From Sporichthya polymorpha DSM 43042 (lineage in GTDB: Bacteria; Actinomycetota; Actinomycetes; Sporichthyales; Sporichthyaceae): a stretch of 64,000 bases of DNA. Positions 17,481 to 24,756 of this stretch are shown in pieces (position 1 is the stretch's first letter; each line of letters starts with the position of its first letter). Both the position numbers and the translations under genes were made by a program. Where the stretch lies: the NCBI RefSeq assembly GCF_000384115.1, contig NZ_KB913029.1, positions 1,832,907-1,896,906 on the forward strand. The letters are read 5' to 3'. Under the pieces are notes generated by a model. It was not told the DNA's origin. It was given only the letters and a program-made list of their open reading frames with translations, and did no database searches.

Positions 17481-17953
17481 TTGCGCAGCTCGAACGCGGT
17501 CTTGCCGATGCGGATCGGCACGCCGAGGGCGACCGGCGTCGGCTGGGTCACCCGGTCACGGTCGAGGTAGGTCCCGTTCGTCGAGCCGAGGTCCTCGACC
17601 AGCCACTCGCCGTTGCTCGGGTAGAGCCGGGCGTGCCGGTTCGAGGCGTAGTCGTCGTCGAGCACGATCGTGGAGTCCGGAGCCCGGCCCAACGTCACCT
17701 GCGCCTCCGTCAACGCGACGGTCGTCCCGGTGAGCGACCCGGCCGTCACAACCAGCTTCGACGGCGTGTTCCGCCGGTTGGGTTTGATCTTCACCGGCTT
17801 GGCCGGGCGGGGTGCCGGGACCGGCGCCGGCCGCACGCTCGCGGTGCGGGGCCCGAACAGGTCCGAGCGCATCACCGAGATGGCGGTGAGGACGAACAGC
17901 CAGAGCACGGCCAGGAACCCCAGCCGGATGACGGTGATGGTGAGTTCGGACAT
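17477..17953 (-). CDS. fhaB: FHA-domain protein FhaB (FipA-like)
   Basis: 158 aa. One N-terminal membrane helix (about 5-28) is followed by a linker and a C-terminal FHA domain (about 66-155) with LGRAPDSTIVLDD, SNRHARLYP and DLGSTNGTYLD, the phosphothreonine-reading loops. In mycobacteria the protein (FipA) links FtsZ/FtsQ and is a PknA substrate, and FhaB regulates PstP-related signalling. The overlap with pstP supports a joint function. Confidence 0.93.
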   Translation of the reverse strand: MSELTITVIRLGFLAVLWLFVLTAISVMRSDLFGPRTASVRPAPVPAPRPAKPVKIKPNRRNTPSKLVVTAGSLTGTTVALTEAQVTLGRAPDSTIVLDDDYASNRHARLYPSNGEWLVEDLGSTNGTYLDRDRVTQPTPVALGVPIRIGKTAFELRK

Positions 17954-17963
17954 GGGAGGCGGC

Positions 17964-18740
17964 TTACCCGGCCGGCAATCGGAACACCAGCACGGTGTCG
18001 CCCATGCCGATCCGCGCGCCGTCGGTCAGCTCGGCGCGGCCGACCGGCGCGCCGTCGAGCGTCGTGCCGTTGGTGGACCCGAGGTCGACGAGCATCGGGG
18101 CGTCCCCGAGCTGGATCTCGGCGTGCCGACGCGACACCCCGGCGTCGTCGATGCGCAGGTCGACCTGCGTCCCGCGGCCGAGGACCGTGACCGGCCGGAC
18201 CAGCGGGTGCTTCTCGCCGTTGACCTCCAGGTACGGGACCACGGCGCGGGCGAGCGCGATCTTCTCCGTCTTCGCCGCCGCGTGGGACGGCGCGGGCCGG
18301 GCCGCCGGCGGCTGGGCCGCCCGTCGCGGGGCGGGAGCCGGCGCCGGCGGCGGGTTGACCGACTTCACACTCGCCACGACGGAGCTACGGACCCGGTGGA
18401 CCCCGATGTCGAGGTCCAGGTCCTCCTCGAAGATCACCTGGACGTCGCCGCGCAGCTGGTAGCGCTGCTCGGCCGAGTGGTCGCGGACGACCTCGGCGAG
18501 CTCCTCCGACAGCGTCTTGGCGTAGACGGAGAGCCGGTCGTAGTCGTGGCGCGACAGCTCGACGACGAAGTGGTTGGGGACGATCGTGTTGCCCTTCCCG
18601 ACGATCGCCGCGCGGTCGTCCAGCTCGCGCTGCAGAGCGCTGGCGATCTCCACGGGCTGGACGTCGGCCTTGAACGCCTTGGCGAAGGCCCCGCTCACCA
18701 GTCCTTCGAGGCGTCGCTCGAAGCGCTGGAGAACTCCCAC
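17964..18740 (-). CDS. fhaA: FhaA: DUF3662 plus FHA domain
   Basis: 258 aa with start GTG 18740. The longer frame begins at GTG 18746, but AGGAGG touches that codon, while it lies five bases before GTG 18740, giving VGVLQRFERRLEGLV as in characterised FhaA proteins. The N-terminal DUF3662 domain (1-120: FKADVQPVEIASALQREL) is followed by a Pro/Ala linker and an FHA domain (about 160-256: LGRGTQVDLRIDD, SRRHAEI, DLGSTNGT). FhaA reads PknB-phosphorylated partners such as MviN and restrains lipid II export. First gene of the seven-gene operon running down to pknB. Confidence 0.93.
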   Translation of the reverse strand: MGVLQRFERRLEGLVSGAFAKAFKADVQPVEIASALQRELDDRAAIVGKGNTIVPNHFVVELSRHDYDRLSVYAKTLSEELAEVVRDHSAEQRYQLRGDVQVIFEEDLDLDIGVHRVRSSVVASVKSVNPPPAPAPAPRRAAQPPAARPAPSHAAAKTEKIALARAVVPYLEVNGEKHPLVRPVTVLGRGTQVDLRIDDAGVSRRHAEIQLGDAPMLVDLGSTNGTTLDGAPVGRAELTDGARIGMGDTVLVFRLPAG

Positions 18741-18929
18741 ATCCACCTCCTGGCGGAGACTCCCCCGGTCAGGTGACGCGCGGCCGGGAGTGCGGTGTCC
18801 CGGCCACCCCGGTCCGGGAGGTCGGATCGGCGACTGTGCAGGACCGATGCTATCCGTGCGGGAACCCCGGACTGCGACATCACCTGCTCAGACAGTGTGT
18901 GGCAGGTGTTAGCCTGTCCACCGCTGCAC

Positions 18930-19013
18930 GCGCGGGTGGCGGAATAGGCAGACGCGCTGGATTCAGGTTCCAGTGCCCGCAAGGGCGTGGGGGTTCAACT
19001 CCCCCCTCGCGCA
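18930..19013 (+). tRNA. tRNA-Leu, anticodon CAG
   Basis: 84 nt, class II with a long variable arm. Acceptor arms GCGCGGG (18930-18936) and CTCGCGC (19006-19012) pair with one G-T. The anticodon stem CTGGA/TCCAG closes loop TTCAGGT, anticodon CAG at 18964-18966. The T arm is GGGGGTTCAACTCCCCC. Discriminator A at 19013; CCA is not encoded (CCG follows). tRNA-Leu next to fhaA is a conserved actinobacterial arrangement. Its 3' end is the integration target of the islands to the right. Confidence 0.97.
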
Positions 19014-19014
19014 C
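18992..19014 (+). repeat. attL: 3' end of tRNA-Leu
   Basis: The T-arm and acceptor 3' strand of tRNA-Leu, repeated base for base at 27647-27669 and partly at 31568-31580. The crossover by the integrase at 19209 is expected within this 23-bp block, which keeps the tRNA intact after integration. Confidence 0.9.
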
Positions 19015-19026
19015 CGTACGAACACG

Positions 19027-19060
19027 GCCCCTGACCTGCACCAATAGGTCAGGGGCTTTG
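19027..19060 (+). terminator. Terminator hairpin after tRNA-Leu
   Basis: Arms gcccctgacct (19027-19037) and aggtcaggggc (19046-19056) are followed by tttg, a Rho-independent-like terminator for the tRNA. Related hairpins stand at the same distance after both other att copies (27682-27711, 31593-31620), so the hairpin belongs to the exchanged or conserved att block. Confidence 0.85.
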
Positions 19061-19074
19061 TCATGCAAGATCTT

Positions 19075-19095
19075 TGGGGAGCAGTTTGGGGAGCA
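19075..19095 (+). promoter_or_regulatory. Putative integrase arm-type sites (direct doublet)
   Basis: The 9-mer tggggagca occurs at 19075-19083 and 19087-19095, 12 bp apart, between attL and the integrase gene. Near the other end of island A the same 9-mer appears as an inverted pair (27525-27542). Paired short repeats flanking the core are typical arm-binding sites of tyrosine integrases; binding itself is inferred. Confidence 0.55.
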
Positions 19096-19208
19096 CTCGC
19101 CACGGTGCCGTCCCCGGTCGAAATCCGCCCATTTCGGACCGCGAAGCCGGTCTGCGTGTCGCTCGCGCGCACAGAGAGGCACGCGGAGCTGCGGGGGGTG
19201 AGCCGCTG

Positions 19209-20447
19209 ATGGCCTTCCTGGTCGAGCGGAACCGGCGGGGTGGGGTCGCCTACCAGGTGCGATGGCGTCAGGACGGCGCCTGGCAGTCGGACATCTTCGA
19301 CACCAAGCGCAAGGCGCTGCGGTTCAAGTGCGACGTCGAGGACGCGGGCAACCAATGGCCGGAGGGCTGGGTGCCCGGCTACGGCTACGCGGCGACATCC
19401 GCGGCGGCGGAGCCCGGTGTCGAGACCGCGTTCGCCGCGCTGGCGGAGCAGTACCTGAACACCCGCACGTCGGTGTCGAGCTACCAGATGACCCGCTACC
19501 GCGGGATGGTCCGCCGGCTCGGCGAGCACTTCACGGTGGTCGAGGACATCGACGATCAGGCGGTCGCGACCTGGGTCCGGGACATGCTCGACACCGGTTC
19601 CGCTGCGAAGACCATCGCGAATTACCACGGCCTGCTTTTCGCGATCTGCGCCTACGGCGTGCGCAAGGGCATGCTCGGCGCGAACCCGTGCGCGGACACC
19701 CGGCTGCCCAAGCTGTCCGCCTACGACGCCGAGGGCGAACCGATCGCCTGCTTCCTGGAGCCGGCCGAGTTCGCGTTGATCGCCGAGGCGATGTGTGCCT
19801 CGTCGGCCTACGACTGGCGCCCGCCCGGCGGGCCCGGCGAGCGCCGTGCTCCCTCGCAGGTCGTGCGCTGCGGGGTCGCCTTCCGGGAGGACCGCGACCT
19901 GATCACTCTGGTCGTCCACACCGGACTGAGGTGGGGCGAGATCTCGGCGCTGCGGGTCGGGGACGTCGACCTGGACGCCCGACGCCTGTCCGTCAAGCGG
20001 GCCTGGAAGCGGGACGGGGAGCTGAACTGGGTGATCGGCCCGCCCAAGACCGCCCGGTCCCGGCGCACCATCTCGATCAGCTCGTCGCTGGTCGAGCTGC
20101 TTCGGCCCCACCTGGATGGCCGCAGCGCGCGGGAGTACATCTTCCGCAACGGCAACGGCGAGCCGATCCGCCAGAACAGCTTCTACGAGCACCGGTGGCA
20201 GCGTGCCGTCGCCCTGGCACGGACCCGAGGGCTGGACAAGTCGCCGCGCTTCCATGACCTCCGCCATACGCACGTCGCATGGCTGATCGCCGGAGGCACT
20301 CCTTTGCCGAAGATCCAACAGCGGCTGGGGCACGAGTCGATTCAGACCACGATCGACGTCTACGGCGGCCTCCTCGCCGACACCGACGACCAGGTCGATG
20401 CCGTCATCGACGCCGCCTTCAACGCGGTGCTCGCGGTGGCCGGGTAG
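19209..20447 (+). CDS. int: Tyrosine-family site-specific integrase of island A
   Basis: 412 aa, complete. ATG 19209 follows a GGGGGGTGAG ribosome site. An N-terminal arm-binding part (VAYQVRWRQDGAWQSD) and SAM-like domain precede the catalytic domain with Arg241 (HTGLRWGE), a Lys in GPPK (280), His349-x-x-Arg352 (HDLRHTH), His375 (LGHES) and nucleophile Tyr385 (TIDVYGG). It integrates and excises island A at the tRNA-Leu 3' end. It is closely related to the broken integrase at 27831-28978. Confidence 0.96.
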   Translation: MAFLVERNRRGGVAYQVRWRQDGAWQSDIFDTKRKALRFKCDVEDAGNQWPEGWVPGYGYAATSAAAEPGVETAFAALAEQYLNTRTSVSSYQMTRYRGMVRRLGEHFTVVEDIDDQAVATWVRDMLDTGSAAKTIANYHGLLFAICAYGVRKGMLGANPCADTRLPKLSAYDAEGEPIACFLEPAEFALIAEAMCASSAYDWRPPGGPGERRAPSQVVRCGVAFREDRDLITLVVHTGLRWGEISALRVGDVDLDARRLSVKRAWKRDGELNWVIGPPKTARSRRTISISSSLVELLRPHLDGRSAREYIFRNGNGEPIRQNSFYEHRWQRAVALARTRGLDKSPRFHDLRHTHVAWLIAGGTPLPKIQQRLGHESIQTTIDVYGGLLADTDDQVDAVIDAAFNAVLAVAG

Positions 20448-20497
20448 CTAGGAGTACGGAGCAACCGACCGGTTCGTGACTCGGTGCCGCGCGGTGG

Positions 20498-20731
20498 TTA
20501 GCTCACCGCGCGGCGCCGGAGGCGTCCGGTCTGCGAGGGGATAGGTGGCCCGACCGGCCCGGTTCGACGTTCACCAGCGGCGACGATGTCGGCGAGGTGC
20601 GCGTCGGTGAAGCGGACGTGGCGGCCGAGCCGAGTGTGAGGGACCTCCCGAGCCGTCACCTTGTCCCGAAGCCAGGTCCGAGGCACGTTGAGCAACTCCG
20701 CGGCTTCGGTGATCGAGTAGAGGCGCGTCAT
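20498..20731 (-). CDS. Excisionase-like helix-turn-helix protein
   Basis: 77 aa. ATG 20731 overlaps the upstream stop (ATGA). The fold is the MerR/excisionase winged HTH: SITEAAELLNVPRTWLRDKV, then PHTRLGRHVRFT. Proteins of this size beside an integrase act as recombination directionality factors or as regulators of the element. It faces the integrase gene convergently, 50 bp away. Confidence 0.8.
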   Translation of the reverse strand: MTRLYSITEAAELLNVPRTWLRDKVTAREVPHTRLGRHVRFTDAHLADIVAAGERRTGPVGPPIPSQTGRLRRRAVS

Positions 20732-21210
20732 CGTTCGATCCCTCGGCCCGGCGTCCGCTGAGCCGACCCGGACGGAGCGGGCCGAGTCCGGTAGCGCGTT
20801 GTCCGGGTGCGGTCCGGGCGTTCGTGGGCGATGCCGCTCACGGCGGACTGGGCGTGGCCGAAGGCCGCGCCGGCGGCGGCGCAGGTCTCCGCTGCCTCGC
20901 CGAGCGCTGTGGCGGCAACCCACACCGCCTGGCCTGGGTCACCCGCGTGCGGGAAGCCCGGTACGGCCCGCAGCTCGCCCGAAGAGTGGCTGTGCTGGAT
21001 CGCCGCGGCGAGCTGGTGGCAGGCCTGCGGCAACTTGGACATCGCCTCGCGCAGCGCTCCGAGGACGCAGTACGCATCGGGCACGCCGCCGAGGCGCGAG
21101 TCACCCGGCCGGGTCGCGTAGTTCAACGTGCGGACGAGCCGGTCGAGGTGACTCGCAAGTTCGGCCGCGGATACCGCCGGGTCATGCGGGTCGATCTCCT
21201 GGATCGTCAT
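20728..21210 (-). CDS. Hypothetical protein of actinobacterial integrative elements
   Basis: 160 aa, overlapping the excisionase start by four bases and preceded by AGAGAGG. Largely helical: LASHLDRLVRTLNYATR, YCVLGALREAMSKLPQACHQLAAAI, and an Ala-rich helix. Proteins of this shape often stand next to excisionases in actinobacterial integrative elements, but no function is known to me. The basic, proline-rich tail may bind DNA. Confidence 0.7.
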   Translation of the reverse strand: MTIQEIDPHDPAVSAAELASHLDRLVRTLNYATRPGDSRLGGVPDAYCVLGALREAMSKLPQACHQLAAAIQHSHSSGELRAVPGFPHAGDPGQAVWVAATALGEAAETCAAAGAAFGHAQSAVSGIAHERPDRTRTTRYRTRPAPSGSAQRTPGRGIER

Positions 21211-21494
21211 GGTGCGACCTCTCTCGTGACCTCAGACCCGGAGCCGGGCCCGGTCTCAGGTTCGCCGCGGGCGATTGCCGTAGTGCTTGCCGGCGTCGGC
21301 GCCGGGGGGAGATTTCGCTGCCGGCAAGCGGACTGGCAATCGCGTGACCTGCAGGTTCGTCCCGGTGGCAAGCAAGTCGGCAACTCTGCTCGCGACCGCC
21401 CTCCCGTCGCAGCTGGCGAGGCAGGCCCCGCGATGACGAGCACAGCGCCCGTGAGCCAATTCGACCTGGCTCCCGCCGTCGGTGCTCCCGACAC
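21207..21494 (-). CDS. Possible small hypothetical protein
   Basis: 95 aa frame. The only support is position: its stop overlaps the next start as ATGA, continuing the same chain. It has a short hydrophobic run (WLTGAVLVIAGPAS) and a Cys-containing basic middle, with no family resemblance. It may be a spurious frame. Confidence 0.3.
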   Translation of the reverse strand: MSGAPTAGARSNWLTGAVLVIAGPASPAATGGRSRAELPTCLPPGRTCRSRDCQSACRQRNLPPAPTPASTTAIARGEPETGPGSGSEVTREVAP

Positions 21495-21732
21495 CTGGTT
21501 GAGCTGCTCGCCCGCCGCGGTTGATTCGTGAAGGATCGGCGGGGGCCGCTGAGCCGCCGAGAGCGAACCGTCGCACTCCGTGCCGTCGAGTGCGCTTCGG
21601 GATCTTGGCCACGGATCTCCGCGATGTCGGCGCGGGATGGCACTGTGAGGGATCGGGATCCTGGTGACGAGACTCTCGACACGGACCGAGGTTCAGGGGG
21701 ACGGTCGAACGACATGGGTTTGTCACTCGGAA

Positions 21733-21771
21733 CGACAGCTGTTGTCAGTGGCCAGCGACAGCCGGCTGTCG
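21733..21771. promoter_or_regulatory. Palindromes in the non-coding stretch of island A
   Basis: The 345-bp stretch 21495-21839 has no convincing gene. It contains the perfect 16-bp palindrome cgacagccggctgtcg (21756-21771) and an imperfect relative, cgacagctgttgtc (21733-21746), so the half-site cgacagc is repeated. Such spaced dyads are typical operators for a regulator of the element's leftward genes (21494 to 20498). I see no clear promoter boxes. Confidence 0.4.
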
Positions 21772-21839
21772 TTGGTTGACGGCAGCGGTGTCAGCGCCAC
21801 CACCGGAGGCTGGCGCGCTGTGGGTCTCTGCTTGGGTCG

Positions 21840-22133
21840 CTAGAACGGGGACCGGCGGTTGATCCACCGCAGCGCGGGGCCGATTCCGGGACGGTTGTGC
21901 AGGCCGGCGGAGATGACGGCCTCGCGGAAGCGGTTGGCCGCGTTGTGCAGGTGGCGGGCGACTGCCCGCCGGTTGCCGAGGGCTCGGGCCCGTTGCCGGA
22001 GGTGGATCGCGCATTCGCCGCAGACCGCGGCCTCGGGCCGGGCACCCAGGCGCAGCAGGTGGCTTTCGGGTTTCTCGGCGCCGCAGCACCAGCACGCCAG
22101 GGGGGCGGCCGGGTCGGCCGCGGTGTCAGTCAC
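21840..22133 (-). CDS. Small zinc-ribbon protein downstream of merA
   Basis: 97 aa, start GTG 22133, 16 bp after merA on the same strand with GAGGACC before it. Two Cys pairs, CWCCGAEK and AVCGECAIHL, make a probable zinc ribbon (C-x2-C, C-x2-C), followed by helices rich in Arg and His (RHLHNAANRFREAV). Function unknown. Co-transcription with merA suggests a metal-related or merely element-linked role; mercury binding by the cysteines is possible but untested. Confidence 0.65.
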   Translation of the reverse strand: MTDTAADPAAPLACWCCGAEKPESHLLRLGARPEAAVCGECAIHLRQRARALGNRRAVARHLHNAANRFREAVISAGLHNRPGIGPALRWINRRSPF

Positions 22134-22149
22134 CGGTCGGTCCTCGCGA

Positions 22150-23535
22150 TCATGCGCAACAGGATCGCGGTTTGTCGCTGTCGCTGAACAGGCCCGCGGC
22201 CAGGCGCAGGCCTTCGGCCGCGGTGAGGTAGGGCGCCCAGGTCTCGGCGATCTGCTCGACGGTCATCCCGGCTTTGATGGCGTAGGTGGCGGCGAGCATG
22301 AGGTCGCCCGCGGTCTCGGCGGCGGCGTGCGCGCCGAGGAGCCGGCGGGTGGCGGCGTCGGCGACGAGCTTCACGACTCCGCGGGTGTCGCGGTTGGCTA
22401 GGGCGCGCGGCAGGTCGGCGAGGTCGAGGGTGCGGGCGATGACGTCGTGGCCGGCGGCGCGGGCGGCGGCCTCGGTCAGTCCGGCGTGGGCGAGCTGGGG
22501 CCGGGTGAAGATCACCCCGGGCAGGCCGGTGTAGTCGACGCTGACGGGCTGGGCGCCGGCGCCGACGGCGTTGAGCGCGGCGGCGCGTCCGGCCGCGGCG
22601 GCGACGTAGACGTACTGCGGGCCACCGGTGACGTCGCCGGCGGCGTACACGAGGGGGTTGGAGGTGCGCTGGTGGGCGTCGACCTCGATGAAGCCGGCGG
22701 CGTCGGTCTTGACGGCGGCAGCGTCGAGGTCGAGGGCCGCGGTGCGGGCGCGGCGGCCGGTGGCCACGAGGAGACGCTCGCCGCTCGCCCGGCGCCCTGA
22801 GCGTGTCAGGACCGTCAGGGGCTTGCCGGGCTCGACGGAGATGGCGTGTTCCTCGATGACGCTGATGCCGTCGTCGGTGAACACCTGGCGCAACACGGCG
22901 GCCAGCTCCGGCTCGGCGGTGGGCGCGATCCGTCCGACGAGGGTGACCTTGCTCCCGAGGTGGGCGAACAGCTGCGCCTGTTCGAGCCCGACATACCCGC
23001 CGCCGATCACAATGAGGCTCTCGGGCAGCTCGGCCAGCTCCATCGCGGTGGTGGAGGTGAGCCAGTCCACCTGGTGCAGGCCGGGAAGGTCGGGTGTGGC
23101 CGGCGCGGCGCCGGTGGCGATCAGGTACGCCTTCGCGGGCAGGACCTGCCGGTCGACGGTGAGCCGGTCGGGGCCGATGAACCGGGCGACGCCGGAGCGG
23201 ACCGGCACGCCGTAGGCCTCGGCAACGTCGGCGTACTTGGCCTGGCGGAGCCGGGCGACCAGCTCGTCCTTCTGCTCGACGAGAGCTGCGAGGTCGACGG
23301 GGCCGGCGTGGGTGGGCGCGCCGGGGAACGGGTTTGCCAGCGCGGAGTGCCGGACGCCGGCGGCGGCGAGCAGGGTCTTGGACGGGACGCATCCGACGTT
23401 GACGCAGGTCCCGCCGAGCGTCCCGGCCTCGACCAGCGTCACGCTCCTGCCGGCCTCTCGCGCAGCTATCGCCGCAGCCATCGCCGCCCCGCCGGAACCG
23501 ATGACGACCAGGTCGCTGGTGCAGCATTCGTCCAT
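22150..23535 (-). CDS. merA: Mercuric reductase
   Basis: 461 aa. ATG 23535 is chosen because ACAGGAG lies just upstream; an in-frame ATG nine codons earlier lacks this. A Rossmann FAD site (VVIGSGGAAMAAAIA) is followed by the redox pair Cys44/Cys49 (GGTCVNVGCVPSK), an NADPH site (IVIGGGYVGLE), the FAD segment VYAAGDVTGGPQ and the C-terminal vicinal Cys459-Cys460 that takes up Hg(II). It reduces Hg(II) to volatile Hg(0) using NADPH. There is no N-terminal HMA domain, as in many actinobacterial forms. It is divergent from the ArsR-type regulator across a 90-bp operator region. Confidence 0.95.
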   Translation of the reverse strand: MDECCTSDLVVIGSGGAAMAAAIAAREAGRSVTLVEAGTLGGTCVNVGCVPSKTLLAAAGVRHSALANPFPGAPTHAGPVDLAALVEQKDELVARLRQAKYADVAEAYGVPVRSGVARFIGPDRLTVDRQVLPAKAYLIATGAAPATPDLPGLHQVDWLTSTTAMELAELPESLIVIGGGYVGLEQAQLFAHLGSKVTLVGRIAPTAEPELAAVLRQVFTDDGISVIEEHAISVEPGKPLTVLTRSGRRASGERLLVATGRRARTAALDLDAAAVKTDAAGFIEVDAHQRTSNPLVYAAGDVTGGPQYVYVAAAAGRAAALNAVGAGAQPVSVDYTGLPGVIFTRPQLAHAGLTEAAARAAGHDVIARTLDLADLPRALANRDTRGVVKLVADAATRRLLGAHAAAETAGDLMLAATYAIKAGMTVEQIAETWAPYLTAAEGLRLAAGLFSDSDKPRSCCA

Positions 23536-23571
23536 CGAGACTCCTGTCAGCAACGCACGCATCCGCAAAGG

Positions 23572-23605
23572 CAGATACGTATCGTATCCGGCAGGACAGA
23601 TACGT
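23572..23605. promoter_or_regulatory. Operator/promoter region between merA and the ArsR regulator
   Basis: The 90-bp divergent gap contains cagatacgt twice (23572-23580, 23597-23605) and the perfect palindrome gatacgtatc (23574-23583). The AT-rich tatc/gtat steps are unusual in this GC-rich DNA and could hold overlapping -10 boxes. A metal-released repressor here would switch both directions at once. Confidence 0.6.
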
Positions 23606-23625
23606 CGAGAGAGAGGCGGACCGGG

Positions 23626-24003
23626 ATGCGGCAGCCAGCTGCGGCGGCGACGACAGCGGGCGGGGACGTCGCGGTCGAGGTCACGGCGAAGTTCTTCCGG
23701 GCACTCGGCGATCCGACCCGGCTGCGGCTGCTGGAGTTCCTGCTCGACGCCGAGCACACCGTCACCGAGTGCGTGGCGCACGTGGGCCTGGCCCAGAGCC
23801 GCGTGTCGACCCACCTGGCCTGTCTGGCCGACTGCGGCTATGTCACGGCCCGCCGCCAGGGCCGGTTCAGCTACTACCGGGCCGCGGACCCGCGGGTCGC
23901 GACCTTGATCGCCGCGGCGCACTCGCTGGCCGCCGACCACGGCGCGGCGCTGGACGCCTGCACGCGGATCGAAGCCGCGCCCGGGTGTCCGGGCACGCCG
24001 TGA
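23626..24003 (+). CDS. ArsR-family metal sensor, CmtR-like mercury regulator
   Basis: 125 aa winged HTH. ATG 23626 follows GAGAGGCGG. The body has FFRALGDPTRLRLLEFLL and the recognition helix QSRVSTHLACLADCGYV. The two cysteines in HLACLADC match the metal pair of the CmtR group, and further cysteines near the C-terminus (LDACTRIEAAPGC) could complete the site. Actinobacterial mer operons use ArsR-type repressors in place of the classical MerR activator. Its stop overlaps the merB start. Confidence 0.88.
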   Translation: MRQPAAAATTAGGDVAVEVTAKFFRALGDPTRLRLLEFLLDAEHTVTECVAHVGLAQSRVSTHLACLADCGYVTARRQGRFSYYRAADPRVATLIAAAHSLAADHGAALDACTRIEAAPGCPGTP

Positions 24004-24667
24004 GCGCACCGGCGGGGCTCCCGCCGTCGCTGACCCGCGCCGGCCGGGGCAGGCTCGCACCTGCCGAGGGCGGGCTGCGGGCGACCCAGTCCGCCATGCT
24101 CCGCGCCTTCGCGACGACCGGACGGGCACCGGCGCCGGCGGCGCTCGCCGTGGCCGGTGTCGACGTCGAGGCCGCCCTGGCGCGTCTGCACGCCGAGGAC
24201 TTCCTGCGGCTCGACGACGCCGGGCGGATCGTCGTGGCCTATCCCTCTCGGCCACACCAACGGCCTACCTGGTGCACCTCGATGGCGGGCCGAGCGTGCA
24301 CGCCATGTGCGCCATCGACGCGCTCGGGATCGCCCGCATGCTCGGCCGCGCGACGTCCGTGCACGCCGCTGACCCGAGCACCGGCGAGCCGGTCAGGGTC
24401 GACCTGGACGCGGCCGGCCGGCTGCGCGACCACCACCCGCCCGCGTCCGCAGTCCTGGTCGGCGCGAGGGCGCACGGCGAGACCTGCATCGCTGCCGACA
24501 CCTGCTGCGCGAGCGTCAGCTTCTTCGCCTCGGATGTGACAGCACAGGGCTGGCTGGACGCCCACCCCGATGTCCGCGGTCCGGTCCTGGATCTCATCAC
24601 CGCGCTCGACCTGGCCAACGAGGTCTTCGGACACCTCCTCGCGTTGACAACCCCACGTTGTCGATAG
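24000..24667 (+). pseudogene. merB: Organomercurial lyase merB with a -1 frameshift
   Basis: MerB cleaves C-Hg bonds, giving Hg(II) for MerA. GTG 24000 overlaps the regulator stop. The N-terminal winged domain reads to AYP at about 24245, then the frame must change: one missing C in the run at 24243-24245 restores LSATPTAYLVHLDGG and the catalytic domain with HAMCAID (Cys and Asp) and DTCCASVSFFAS. The Cys of the usual HCAATG segment is Ala here. Either a recent inactivating deletion or a sequencing slip in a C run. Confidence 0.82.
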
Positions 24668-24697
24668 CCACCTTCTCGACGTGAGTGGCCAGTAGGT

Positions 24698-24756
24698 ACT
24701 GTCATTCAGACCCTTAGTTTGCTAGCATCAGCTCAACTAAGGGGTTGAATGACAGT
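24698..24756. promoter_or_regulatory. AbiE operator: 22-bp inverted repeat over the start codon
   Basis: Arms 24698-24719 and 24735-24756 match at 20 of 22 positions as an inverted repeat, with a 15-bp spacer (tgctagcatcagctc has its AT-rich part there). The right arm contains the abiEi ATG (24749). AbiEi antitoxins bind such inverted repeats and repress their own operon, so this is the expected autoregulatory site. Confidence 0.75.

Noticed and set aside
18747-18929. Origin-like region beside the cluster
   Set aside because: No group of DnaA boxes (TTGTCCACA-type) is visible here or elsewhere in the window, despite the origin-proximal gene set.
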